The notes under the pieces are model-generated. The model was not told the origin of the DNA and did not search any database. It saw nothing but the letters and a program-made list of their open reading frames with translations. Below are positions 22,889-33,665 of a stretch of DNA of 64,000 nucleotides, in pieces. The stretch is from contig NC_068937.1 of assembly GCF_016801865.2 (NCBI RefSeq), positions 30,783,828 to 30,847,827 of the forward strand. The letters are read 5' to 3'. A program made the translations under genes and the position numbers. Positions within the stretch are counted from its first letter, which is position 1; every line of letters begins with the position of its first letter. This DNA comes from Culex pipiens pallens (lineage: Eukaryota > Arthropoda > Insecta > Diptera > Culicidae).

Positions 22889-23506
22889 TTAACCCTTTAC
22901 AACCCAACCCCACCTCTAGACGAGCTTCGATTTAAAACATCGCCAAAATTTCATTTTTCAACCAATTTTTGATCTTTAAAAATCATTGGAAAGAAGAAGT
23001 CTTAAATTATTGGAAAATTTCAGGGTTGAAAGTTTTACATGTTTTATGTGACTTATCCAATGTTTTTGAAAAAAATGTTTTGCTTTGTTTTAATAATTCC
23101 TTTGTTTTAAGTAAATAGAAGTATGCAGAAATTTTTCTAGTGTTCCAGGCTATGCCTCTACGCATTTTTTTAACAATTTAAATGATAATGACGCCACTCT
23201 ATAGCTGAAAATGTGAAAAACAGGCAAAAATTTTAGAAACTGACTGTAAAAACATGAAAAAATTAGAATGGCAAATCGTAATAATAAGAGGTGGTAAAAT
23301 TGGCCAAATACTACCAAGAACAAAAATAAACTAAACAAAATTATCTTGTTATTTATTAAATGCAAATTGTTATTTATTAAATGCAAATTAAAATACTGAA
23401 AATGAAACAAGAAAAACATAAAACAAGAGAAGTAAAACATTTCGTAGAACAAACGTGGCTCAAAATGACCTCATATTGAAAAAACAATTCAAGCAGTAGA
23501 GGAGTG
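22889..23506. mobile_element. ~600-bp element with TTAACCCTYTRC ends (copy 1)
   Basis: Starts TTAACCCTTTACAACCCAACC and ends near GCAGTAGAGGAGTG. The second copy (57474-58059) starts TTAAACCCTCTGCAATCCAA and ends GTAGTAGAGGGTTAA, showing the inverted ends better. Shared interior blocks include CCAATTTTTGATCTTTAAAAA, TGCCTCTA.GCATTTTTTT and GTTTAGTTTATTTTT-type stretches. Confidence 0.6.
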
Positions 23507-25029
23507 AAATCTGAAGTTTTTTTTTCTATAGATCCTTTAAACATATGAAACACAATAGCTTATAGGACCTTTTTAAAAAATACTCTGGAAATCAATTCTT
23601 CTGCGTTCAGATCAATTTTTAGAATAGATGGGTTTATTATAAAAAAAATGTCATTTTTTTACTCGCTAAAAGTTTTATTTTTATCAGATTTTCATTATTT
23701 AAAAACTAATGATTTCGTAACAACTGAACTAGTGTAAAATGAATTTTAAACTACTTTTGCATTCAAGTGCTGGAACTATGGCTTTATATTTAAAGTTTCT
23801 AATTTTTTTTGCCCTTACCCCTCGACTTCAGGGACACAATTTTTGCATTAGGCTTTAATCCCAAAACAACAATTTACTTGAAAATTTTACGAAAAGTAAG
23901 ATATCATCTTAAAATAAACTAATTTCTTTTTCTTCACAAATTTTGAACGTGGAAAAAAATAAAACTGACTTATAGCGTTGAATTAACAAAAATGACTTAA
24001 ATTTATATTTTCCACAGAGACCATAAAATCAAATTAGCAAATTTAATGAAACTCTTAAAATTTATAATTATTTTTAATAGGAGTGAAATAAAATAGTAGT
24101 CTAATTGTTAATCAGCGATTCCACGTCAAAAAAGAGGTCTCCAAATGAAAAGTTCTCTGATTTGGCACAAAATGGCACGAGTGTTCCTTGGTCAAAATAA
24201 CAAGATTCGTATTTGTTTTGTTTGGTGATTCGGATGCTCCTACAAATTTAATAGGGTGGCCCAAAAAATGGAATTTCTCGTTGATTTTCGTAAAAAGTAC
24301 TTTTTTCAAAAAATCATATCTTGGAACGGCTGAGCCAATTTTAGAGTGTCACGTTTCAAAAGAAACTTACTTGGGCTTTCTAGGAAAGCCTGTTGAGGTT
24401 TGAAAAATCTAGCCTAATATTTAAAAAGGTCGTATAAAAATTTCATCTGCTAATTTGAAGGTCTTGGGACCAAAGAGCTCATATTTGAAAATATGTTTCC
24501 CTGATTCCTTGACATAACGGGTAAAACTCTAATTTTTTTCTCTAAAACTGCGATAACTTGAAAATTGAAGCGATGCATCATCATCGTGATGACCTTTTTT
24601 GAGTATTAATAGTTGCGTATTACAATACCGTACGGCTAACAGTGTAAAAAAACGAAAGCTTTGTAAAACTTGGAAAACATGGTCGAAATTCTCAGAATTG
24701 TTGACAAAATGTAACAACTATTGGTTTGATTTTTCTTCAATTCTGTTAATTTTAAAGGTCAGAAAATTTCCAATAAATTTATGTTTAAAATATATTTAAA
24801 AAACCATACAAAACTAGTCTTATTTCACTACAACGTTGATAACTTGCGACAAATTTAATATTTTACAGGATTTAACTCATAAATTATAAAAATCCACAAT
24901 CAGTAACACAATAACATACTTAAATATCTTTAAAAAGTTTGTTTCCGATAAAAATATAAAAATGCCATTATACATTTTTACTGTTTCGTCCTATTTTTCT
25001 CTTCCCTTCTCCTCTCCTCACCAACGCAG

Positions 25030-27423
25030 ATATCAACTCGGTTGATCATCTTCCTGATGCTGATAGCAGGTACGGGCCTCATACCGCACACGGTCCGAGC
25101 CATCACGATCACCACAACGGACGCCATGCTGGAGTCCACCCAGACGACCATTCCGGCGTCGGCCATCGTGGACGAAACGACCGCCCACAGCGAAAAGTCC
25201 GACCTGGTGGAGGCGGAAACGAAGGATCCGAAAAAGCTGGAGATTATCAAGCAGATCCGGAAGTTCAACAACGACGGGTCGTATACGGTGGGGTACGAAG
25301 CGGAAGATGGGACGTTCAAGATTGAGAGTCGGGACGTGCTGGGGAATATTAAGGGGACGTACGGGTACGTTGACGAGAACGGACAGATTCAGCGGGTGCA
25401 GTACAATGCGCATAACAATACGGGGATTAAGACGATGGCGCCACCTCCGGTGACGGAAGATGTGGTTCACATTCCACCGAGGTACAACCGGACGTATATG
25501 GGTGCTCCGACTACACGACGACCTCCGATGTACTTCTCGAGCACTTCCGCGCCGCAGAGAACCAGCGTGATCCAGACGATTCCGAGGAAGCGACCGCACA
25601 CCACTTCGACTACGGAGAAGAGTACGTCTAGGGCTGCGGACACGACTTCGTCGTACGAACCGACGACCGCATCGAGTCACAGCACGTCTGTGCAGACGTC
25701 GAAACCGCTGCTGATCATCCGTCCGACGCCACTTCCGTTGACGGCCAAGACGCTGGAACAGTTGGTGCGACCGGAGAAGCAGGAGAGCGAGCACATTTCG
25801 AAGATCTACGCGAAATCGGCCTCGATGAGACCGAAGGAGAGCGAGAAGAAAGCAGTTCGAGGAAACTTCCTGAGGAGACAGCTTCCACAGGAGGATTCTG
25901 GTGAGGAGCAGTACGAAGCTCAACAGCAGGTCGTTTACGGACAGTCCGCTGGTGAAGAGATTTCCAACCTGTTCGGATCGACACCACCGGGGTTGAGACC
26001 GATCTACACAACCACTCCAGCTCCAAGGATTCCGGCGGCAGTGCTTGCGGCACGTCAACGAGCTGCCCAGATTCAGAACGTGCTGAACGAGAGGGCTGTG
26101 ACAACGACTGAGCGAACGTACGCGAAACCACCCCGGAAGCAGGAACCTGCCGCAGTGATGTACGAACCGGCTACGGAACCTTCGTCTGAAACCAGCTACG
26201 TTACGGATATGCCGCTGGTGCAGATTCCAGCAAATTCCAACCGGGAAGTGGCGGAAGCTGCCGAAGAAGAACGACGAGTCTATCGACCACGACCCATTGA
26301 GTTCCGACCACGGGAAAATTACCGCTACTTGCCGACTCAGGATCGTCCTGAGAGATACCGAGTTCCGCTGGGAATCCCACCACAAGCCCGTGCCTTCCCA
26401 GGTGCCGAACAACAACAGCAACAACAATACATCCGAGAACCTCAACGAGGTCATCCGCTTGCTCCGGAAAACTACCCAGATGAGGAGATCAACAACATCG
26501 CGTACCGTCAACAGCGTCGACCTCAGGGTCCTCCTCCACCACCTCAGTACGCCCAAACCCAGCAGGAACCTCCATCCGCCGGCAACGTCCCCAACGGCCA
26601 CAGCTACCCACAGCAATCCTATCAGGTCCCCTATTCCTACAACCCGTACCGCAACCCCTACCAATCCCCGGCCGTCAGCCCATACTACGACTTCCCGGAA
26701 CGCCCCCTCACAACCCGCGACTTCGAGCGCATCCTCCAGATCCTGATCTTCCGCCACCAGCAGATCCAGCAGCAGCAGGCCTACCGCTTCGGCGGTGGTT
26801 ACCAGAACCCCTACTACGGAGGACCCTCCCTTGCACCTCCCTTCGTTCCACCTTACGGCGGAGCCGGCGGCTACCCGGCCCAAATCCCACGACCACCGTT
26901 CTACAACGCCGCCCCGACCGGCGCCGGATACTTCGACCCCCGCTACCAGAACCCTCTGTACAGTCCAACGACCGGAAGTCGGCAGCAGCAAACTCCACCC
27001 TCGGCGGGAGCGCCCGCCGACTACCAGCAGCCCGACCAAGCCGCCGGTTACGAAATCTCCCGACTCACGCCACGGCGAAGACAGTTTGGCCCGCGTGCCG
27101 ATCACGACTACCAGGGTACGGCCGCTCCGGAGCTGATTCCGTCCGACGTGCGGGAGGACCTGCTGTACCGGATGTTGATGCTGGCGATTCAACCGGGACT
27201 GGGCGGTGGAGCTGGGCCCGGTCTGTTTGGAGGGGGAGGAGCTGGAGGAGGTTTGGGTGGATTTGGCGGTGGTGGGCTTGGCATTGGCGGTGGCGGACCG
27301 GGACTGCTTCCGGCCGGATCCGTACCGCGGAGGCAGCAGGCACCGGCGGAAGCAGCTACCCAGCAGCCAACGAGCTACAGCAAGAAGCCGGTTCGGAGTG
27401 TACAAATTTTGGGGGAGGAGTGA
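25030..27423 (+). CDS. R&R-type cuticular protein, exon 2 (797 codons and stop; whole protein 805 aa)
   Basis: A structural cuticle protein secreted by epidermis, predicted to bind chitin. With exon 1 the N-terminus is a signal peptide whose hydrophobic core is about residues 13-27, with likely cleavage after TVRA (residue 32). The Rebers-Riddiford chitin-binding domain spans about residues 91-142 (GSYTVGYEAEDGTFKIESRD, then GTYGYVDENGQIQRVQYNA), with the family's aromatic and Gly positions intact. It looks closer to RR-1 or unclassified members than to RR-2. The rest is low complexity: Thr/Ser/Pro-rich, a Gln run near residue 460, a Pro run near 509, a Tyr/Pro/Gly-rich stretch at about 532-650, and a Gly-rich block at about 732-771. 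The protein is much longer than typical cuticle proteins (100-300 aa). The frame is GC-rich against AT-rich surroundings and ends in TGA at 27421-27423. No close ortholog name is claimed. Confidence 0.93.
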   Translation: MSTRLIIFLMLIAGTGLIPHTVRAITITTTDAMLESTQTTIPASAIVDETTAHSEKSDLVEAETKDPKKLEIIKQIRKFNNDGSYTVGYEAEDGTFKIESRDVLGNIKGTYGYVDENGQIQRVQYNAHNNTGIKTMAPPPVTEDVVHIPPRYNRTYMGAPTTRRPPMYFSSTSAPQRTSVIQTIPRKRPHTTSTTEKSTSRAADTTSSYEPTTASSHSTSVQTSKPLLIIRPTPLPLTAKTLEQLVRPEKQESEHISKIYAKSASMRPKESEKKAVRGNFLRRQLPQEDSGEEQYEAQQQVVYGQSAGEEISNLFGSTPPGLRPIYTTTPAPRIPAAVLAARQRAAQIQNVLNERAVTTTERTYAKPPRKQEPAAVMYEPATEPSSETSYVTDMPLVQIPANSNREVAEAAEEERRVYRPRPIEFRPRENYRYLPTQDRPERYRVPLGIPPQARAFPGAEQQQQQQYIREPQRGHPLAPENYPDEEINNIAYRQQRRPQGPPPPPQYAQTQQEPPSAGNVPNGHSYPQQSYQVPYSYNPYRNPYQSPAVSPYYDFPERPLTTRDFERILQILIFRHQQIQQQQAYRFGGGYQNPYYGGPSLAPPFVPPYGGAGGYPAQIPRPPFYNAAPTGAGYFDPRYQNPLYSPTTGSRQQQTPPSAGAPADYQQPDQAAGYEISRLTPRRRQFGPRADHDYQGTAAPELIPSDVREDLLYRMLMLAIQPGLGGGAGPGLFGGGGAGGGLGGFGGGGLGIGGGGPGLLPAGSVPRRQQAPAEAATQQPTSYSKKPVRSVQILGEE

Positions 27424-27560
27424 GGTAGGGTTAGGGGAAGACTGCGAGCGAGTGAAAGTGTGTGAAATGTGGGGTTGTGGGAGGGAGGTGACAGCTGTCA
27501 TATGAGGACTAGATGTTGATACTTGAGAACTGTCAAAACAATGAAGAACTATTGTCTTTT

Positions 27561-27705
27561 GCAAGCAGAACTTAAGAAAACTTTTCCGCACCCTCAGCAA
27601 ACGTCAAATCAATACAAATTGTTGCCGGATCTTTTTCCGGATCTCTCCCGGAAAAGATTCGGCAGCAATTTTGTATGGTTTGACGTTTGCGGAGGGTACC
27701 AAAAA
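27561..27705. repeat. Hairpin repeat (copy a), 140 bp past the cuticular gene stop codon
   Basis: Imperfect palindrome: CACCCTCAGCAAACGTCAAA, then a TTGCCGGATC...GATTCGGCAG core, then TTTGACGTTTGCGGAGGGT. The same unit recurs at 27951-28084, 28411-28550 and 61169-61305, all in one orientation. Outside copy a, TGTCAAAACAATGAAGAAC (27532-27550) and its inverse (27841-27859) form a further inverted repeat, so copy a may be the core of a ~330-bp element. Confidence 0.7.
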
Positions 27706-27950
27706 AAGGTAAACAAATCACTTCGTGCATCGGCCAATACGTCATGTCTAGCAAACGTAAACATCAACTGACGTGAACTGGATAGACTCTTTGTTTACAC
27801 TTCGACATTGGCCCATTTACATTGTTTTGCTGGATGTATTGTTCTTCATTGTTTTGACAACTTGATTATAATCTAATTTTAATGTTTACTTTTTGTAGAC
27901 AGGTGTAATTACACCACCTTACCTGTCAAAAGTGATTTGTTTACATTTTT

Positions 27951-28084
27951 TTTACCACCCCGGCAATCGTCAAACCATACAAACATATTACCGTATCATT
28001 TCCAAAATAAAAACCAGGCAACCAATTTGTATGATTTGACGTTTGCTGAGGGAATCGAAAAGTGGGGTTATGTTACTTCTTGCA
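27951..28084. repeat. Hairpin repeat (copy b, degenerate)
   Basis: ACCACCCCGGCAATCGTCAAA pairs with TTTGACGTTTGCTGAGGGA. The central GCCGGATC block is lost and replaced by AT-rich sequence. Same orientation as copies a and c. Confidence 0.6.
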
Positions 28085-28212
28085 TACATCAATCGATTGT
28101 TGTTATCGTGGAGGCCCATTACTTTGAATGTAGACATGTTGACACTCAACGTAAATGTCAATTCAATTCGGCGTAAATGTTCAAAAAAAACATAAAACGA
28201 AGTGTAAATAAA
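28006..28212 (+). promoter_or_regulatory. Candidate poly(A) signals for the cuticular protein gene
   Basis: No AATAAA lies in the first 580 bp after the stop. The first two matches are AATAAA at 28006-28011 (inside hairpin copy b) and 28207-28212. If either is used, the 3' UTR would include one or two hairpin repeats. Which one is used, if any, cannot be told from sequence. Confidence 0.3.
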
Positions 28213-28410
28213 ACATCTTGCTTACAACTAATGTAAACATCCATTCCAGCCGTGAGTAAAATATACCCTTGGTTTACACTTCGATTTTTTTCTTATTACA
28301 ATGCAGAATTAATTGCATGTCGATTTAGACTTCATTTTTTGAATGTAAACTCAGAACTGTCAAACAACGTTGATATAAGTTGACCATCGGGCTCAATTGT
28401 TTTTTTTTTT

Positions 28411-28550
28411 GCAAGTAGTAACATAACCAAACTTTTCGGTACCCTCAGCAAACGTCAAATCAGTACAAACTACTGCCGGATCTTTTTCTGGATCTCTTCC
28501 GGGAAAATCTGCCAGCAATTGGTACTGATTTGACGTTTGCGGAAAGTGTC
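28411..28550. repeat. Hairpin repeat (copy c)
   Basis: GTACCCTCAGCAAACGTCAAA, CTGCCGGATC, a CCGGGAAAATCTGCCAGC core, and TTTGACGTTTGCGGAAAGTGT form the hairpin. It begins, like copy d, with a T-run and GCAAGTAGTAACATAACCAA. Confidence 0.7.
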
Positions 28551-29590
28551 GAACAAATGAAAACAAATCTCTTCGTGCATCAGACAATTCGATCCTCAAA
28601 CTGGAACTATTTTGACAGTTGACAGTCACCATCCTCCACACAGACTCGCCTAGTGTAAATGTGTTTCTTAGCCTGTCACTTCTTTTCCTATTGTTCTGTG
28701 CTACTTTTGACAACCGTGTTGCTGGATAGTGTGCAGATCTTTCTAAAGTTTTCCTCTTCTTCTTTTGTTGCGTAGAATAGTGAGATTTTTAGTTGTTAGA
28801 CAAATGCGAAGCCCAAAGATTTGAAATCACTGTGTGTTGCGAGGAAGTTTCGACGTTTCGGGAGAGGTTAGTGATATATTAGGATGATAGAAAACGGTCG
28901 ATTTTTGTTTGAAATAAGAAGAAGCAAAATTTGTTTAGAAAAAAAGGAGAGAAAAACATGTACGATATAATTGTTTACCAGCCGAAGTGAGATTTCAATG
29001 CTAGAAGCATTGGCTTTAGCATTTCAATCAATAGATCAAATCAGTTACCATAAAATATCATTTATAATTTAAAAAAAATATGTATCCTTCACACGAAATA
29101 CTAATAACTCCTCCCCCAAGGTAAGCAATCTTTTGGTACTTTACTTTAACAACACATAAAATGTGAGAATTGATTGTGAGACAAAACAAGATCCAAAATT
29201 AAAATCAAATATCTAGCCCACCTTCATTGGATGAAGGAGCTATTACACTACGGCAAACAAACAAACAAACTCGCACTATTTGACAGTTCGCCAGTTTGCC
29301 GGCTTTGCTTGTTTGCCTGATGTTTATCATGAGACAACGTTGCATTTTGGACACCCAATAATGATAATGAGACAAGATGACACCGTTGGGCAAAATTAAC
29401 AAAATTGACGAAAAAATTTCAGAATTGAATTGATTGAATAGTCCTAAATGACAAAATTTTCAAAAAATATTTTTCTGGGTCAAATTTCTTAGTCTCGGTT
29501 AGAAATGATGGGACAAGTTTTTTCAAGTCAATTAAAAATTGCGGCTGCAGGAAAAGTTTAAATTTTCACCATAACTGAAGGTTCTGGAAA
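28551..29590. other. No gene recognised
   Basis: Unique-looking AT-rich DNA between the hairpin repeats and the degenerate minisatellite. Short frames only; it could contain the distal end of the cuticular gene's 3' UTR. Confidence 0.4.
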
Positions 29591-29599
29591 CAAAATATC

Positions 29600-30800
29600 T
29601 CACTGATCAAAGGTTTAAAATGATGATTATGGGACAAATTTGTACTTTGGACACAAATGAAGATCATGAGACAGTTGAGCTTGTACTGCCCACAATCGGA
29701 TTGTTGTCCCACCATATTTTGAACACTTTTCAAATATTCTAACGATAGACAGAAATTGCTGTTAAAAATAGATTTTTCCACTAAGAAGATCATGGGAAAA
29801 CTTGAAGATCATGCTGTAAGTAACTATGAGACAAAAATAACAACCATGAGACAAACTGATCCGTCTGTCTTTGTCCAAAAATGCTGTTAATGAGCAAGTT
29901 TCCCCCTTAAATATCAAAAGTAATTCTTTGAAAAACATGTCTAATTTTGGACCAAAATGAAGATCATGAGGCAAATATTCCCGTTGGATCATGAAAAAGA
30001 ATTGCATTGCAGAAAAAGGACTTTTTCCCCAAGGCCAACAATTTAGATCATGGGACAAGTTTGTATGTTGACCACAAAAAGATGATGGGACAAAATTGAA
30101 ACTAATGGACATATTTTTACTTTGGCCATCAAATAAAACCATACGATAAGTTAACAAACTCTCCGAAGGTGGGACAAACTCTGTCGTTGGCCAAGAATGT
30201 AGATCATGGGACAAGTTTGAAGTTTGACCGAAAACTAAGATAATGGGACAAGCGTCCCGATGGCCGAGGTTGAAATCATTTGACAAGCTTGGATTTTAAC
30301 ACAAAAAAAAGAAAGATCATGGAGAGCTAGACATGATGAGACATAAGTCAAACCAATTTCTACGATGACCAAAAATTTAATCATTGGAAAAGTTGTATTT
30401 TGTTCAACATACAAGATCATGGCACAAGTTTGAACTAAATCCAAAAAGTAAGTTCAACTATTCGAACTAATCACGCATCAAAGATCTTGAGACAAATTTT
30501 CATTCCAGTCTATTTAGAAAAATACTACGAAAAAATCTCCCTGATGGCCAAAAATCACACCATGGGACAAGCTTCTAACTGAGACAGCTAAAAGACCTTG
30601 TGATGACCTAATGAGACAGATCCTCAGTTGACCAAAAAATAAGATCATGAGCATGAGCATCAGTTCCATGCAATCTATTTAATTTAGAAAGCAAAGCAAA
30701 ACTTATTATTCAATTAAACCAATATTTGGGACAGATTTATCCTTTGGTCATAATCTAGTATCATGGGACAAGCTGTTCATGTTACCACTATCATAAATGA
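29600..30800. repeat. Old, degenerate minisatellite (~35-bp unit)
   Basis: The motif AGATCATGGGACAAGTTTG, followed by a variable TTTGGCCAAAAAT-like spacer, recurs in diverged form near 29623, 29660, 29787, 29960, 30049, 30080, 30170, 30202, 30237 and 30410, and loosely to about 30800. Spacings are about 31-39 bp or multiples. Copies differ by several substitutions and indels, so the array is ancient. Open minus-strand frames here repeat a NLSHDLxxWP pattern as a by-product of the period. Confidence 0.65.
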
Positions 30801-33075
30801 AGATCATGAGACAAGGTTTGCCAATGGGAATGTGTACATTTGTCAGCAGTAAACAAAAATAATGATGCAGTTATTGTCAAAAAACGAAATGGTGGGACAG
30901 CTTAACCATTTGGGCAAATTCGAGTTGGTCAAACAAATATTAAAAACCTGAGTTGAAATTTTATAAAACATAAAAAACAGCTCTATAAAACAAAATAAGC
31001 AAATTAATAGCTTGGTTGTTTGTTCTCAAAAAACAAATTTTAAAGAGGGCAATCTACTTTGTCTCACTATCAACTCTCACAACCCAGATTCAATTCAATC
31101 CAAACCTAACACAAGATTTACAACGAACCCAACGAGTGTGTGTAGTAAACATTTATCTTTAAAACTAGCCCCTTCTAACTCCCGAATGTTTTGCAACGAC
31201 GTGCTGCAATCCCGGAAAAAAGCGATCCGATTTTGTTTTCTTCAATCTCTCGAAAACGTGCGAAATGAATGAAAATAGTATAATCAAATAAATATCCGAC
31301 CCCATCGCAAAGAGACGAAAAGCGCTGGTCATCACCACCTTCCCTGGACTGGTGGATCGGGTGATGACCACAGTTGCCTTGGGAAAAATTTAATTGGTTT
31401 TTCATTGCACCTAACAAGTGTACGTTAGTTTGTTTACGTTACAATTTCCCATTTGCATGCCACCTTCCCTGACAATCCTACACAGAAACCAGAGTGATAA
31501 TTTTCGTTCTCTTTCTTTACTTTCAAGCGTTTAATTTGACTGAACTTTTCAGTTTCTTCCTGATTCGCACAGGTGACGGTGATGATGTTACACACAAAAG
31601 TTGCACAACGAAAGAAGCTGGTAGTGACGGGACAATGCGGTGTGTCAATCTGAAATGAATGATCATAATTTTCCGACCGGTGACATCATCCCGGGGTAAG
31701 AAGGAAAACAAGGGTTATGCAAATCGGGGCAGCTAATTGTATGCAATTCGAATGTAAAGGGGAAAATTGATTGTCACCAGTGTCGGGGAAAATGAGACGC
31801 ATTTTTGTGAGATGAAGGTGTCGAAGGGTGGGATAGTTTCGTCAGTGACGACAATTGAAGGGATGAGGTGAGACAAAATATGGGCGATCGCTGCAAAGAT
31901 TATGCATGCAAGAATCTGATATCAGCGAGCAATACTTCCTTATTTTTAGAGATTTTGAAATTTATATGTGTACTCTGATTTGTTTGTAATTTTACATCGT
32001 TGGTTCGTCTTAACAAGTTTCCATATAAGTTTGAAAGCTTTGCATACAAAACAAAAATCCAATTTAAAAAACTAATGTAAATTCTTGGTTTATTTTTCCA
32101 ATGTTGGAGTAGTTTTTAGCAATCTTTTTAAATCAGTTCCAACAGTAATCAGGATTAGAAAAACAGATTTTGGCAGTTTCAAATGATACAGTTTTTTTTG
32201 GTTTTGGTGGTTCCCGAACAAAGTGTTTAAATTAAAAGTAACTTTTGAATTTGAACACTTTTTTTCGAGGTTCCCATTTTTATGATCGATTGTTCACGTT
32301 TGTCGAAACTCATTTGTATCCATAGAGTCGAAAAGAATTCCTACAACCTCGTTGGAGACACTCAATTCATCAGTAATTCAAATATTTACGTACCATTTTG
32401 TAGGGATAGCTGCCAAAAGAGGCTGTGTTTTTGTCAACATTGCATATAAGAAGTTTTTTTTAAGATAAAAATATTAGCATTAAACATTTTAGGACAAAAA
32501 GAAAAAAAAAGGAAAGGTCCATGTACTATCTATGAAAAAAGTTTTTTCAACAGTACTATAGTTATTCTTGTTATAATTAAATTAAAAGAGTTCAAATTTA
32601 ATTTCTACGTCAAATTTACCGGTTCTATCCCATTCCCCAGAATGACCCATTCCACAGAAATATTTAGGACCTTGTAAAACATGTTATGTTTCCGATTTAG
32701 TATAACTATGCCATTTAGCATAACGCCGTTTGACTTAACAAAATTTTGCATAATGACGCATAATGGTCAATAGCATAACGATATTAAATTTTCAACATTG
32801 ATTCAAGATTAGAATCGCTTTAAAGAAGACATCGTGACTTGTGATAACTGCTGACACTAATTGATTTTTTTCATTCTTTAAGAAGGAAAAACTCTTTATT
32901 AGGAATAACTGCTAAAGGAACAACTAGTGTCAGCATGCTACAATTATCACAAGTCAAGGGGGTTGTTTCTTATTTAGAGTTATGTCCATTTTAGTGATTT
33001 CAGTTCCACTCAGGCCTATACGGGAAATTTTAAATTTTGTTCGCAGTTAGACAGTCAAGAGAGTTTTCCCTTCTA
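30801..33075. other. No gene recognised; mostly unique, with small inverted repeats
   Basis: Around 31320-31370 CTGGTCATCACC and GGTGATGACCA form a short hairpin. The 31.1-31.9 kb part is somewhat GC-richer and non-repetitive, possibly regulatory. Near 32205-32310 is a decayed relative of the 4574-4760 hairpin (GGTTCCCGAACAAAGTG and AACACTTTTTTTCGAGGTTCCC). At 32833-32958 GACTTGTGATAACTGCTGACA pairs imperfectly with TGTCAGCATGCTACAATTATC and CACAAGTC. Confidence 0.45.
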
Positions 33076-33665
33076 AGCAACTCTCTACGAAATCGGCTGA
33101 TTTCGATCATTTTTTATTTTTTGTATTCTGTGATTTGGCTCAAACTTTGTGGGGGTCGAAATTTGATGCAAAAACAAATTTGCCTTAATTTTTTAATGCA
33201 AAATTGAATTTCCAATCGAAAAGTACTCCATAGATTTTTTGATAAAGAGCTCTGTTTTCAAGATATAGCCACCGAAAGTTTGATTTTAGCGAAATATTTG
33301 CAGTTTTTTGATTTTTAAAAATAGTGACCATGACCATTTCTAATTTCCTTTTTTTAAGTTCTTTGCTGTAAAATTGTCTAAGAGATATTGAAGGTTGGAC
33401 CTCTGGTTGCTGAGAAACATCGGCTTAAAGAAAAAGAAACAGAAAAATTGGAGTTTTCTAAGTCTCACACAAACAACCCACAATTTTCAAATGTCGATAT
33501 CTCCGCAACTAATGGTCCAACTTTCAATGTTAAAATATGAAACATTCGTGAAATTTCCCGTTCTTTTCGAAAAAATATTGTGAAAAATTTAAAAAAATTA
33601 AAGACTAACAATTCAAAAGGGCGTAATATTAAGTGTTTGGCCCTTTTAAAATGTTAGTCTTATGG
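33076..33665. mobile_element. CTCTACGAAATCGGC-family foldback, half copy
   Basis: Starts AGCAACTCTCTACGAAATCG and follows the left arm of 34940-36594 (ATTTGCAGTTTTTTGATTTT, AAGTCTCACACAAACAACCC) to the AAAGGGCGTAATATT centre at about 33620, then stops. The distal arm is absent and part of the left arm is deleted. Confidence 0.65.

Larger units (their letters stand above)
16963..25029 (+). other. First intron of the cuticular protein gene (8067 bp)
   Basis: Bounded by GTGAGC and a pyrimidine-rich acceptor (TTCCCTTCTCCTCTCCTCACCAACGCAG, split: TTCCCTTCTCC, TCTCCTCACC, AACGCAG). The first 1.2 kb (to about 18170) is unique sequence and the most likely place for regulatory elements. The rest is mostly mobile DNA: a 2 kb hAT-like foldback, a 668-bp foldback, a 1.7 kb foldback and a 618-bp element. 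About 23.5-25.0 kb is AT-rich with an unassigned repeat-like patch near 24110-24420. Confidence 0.65.

Noticed and set aside
25033..27600. 855-codon open frame on the minus strand opposite the cuticular exon
   Set aside because: It is the antisense shadow of a GC-rich, biased-composition exon: Arg/Ser/Val-rich nonsense with no domain, whereas the + strand has an intact R&R domain and signal peptide.
29762..30286. 174-codon minus-strand frame with repeated NLSHDL motifs
   Set aside because: Periodic peptide produced by the degenerate minisatellite; frame is broken between units elsewhere in the array.
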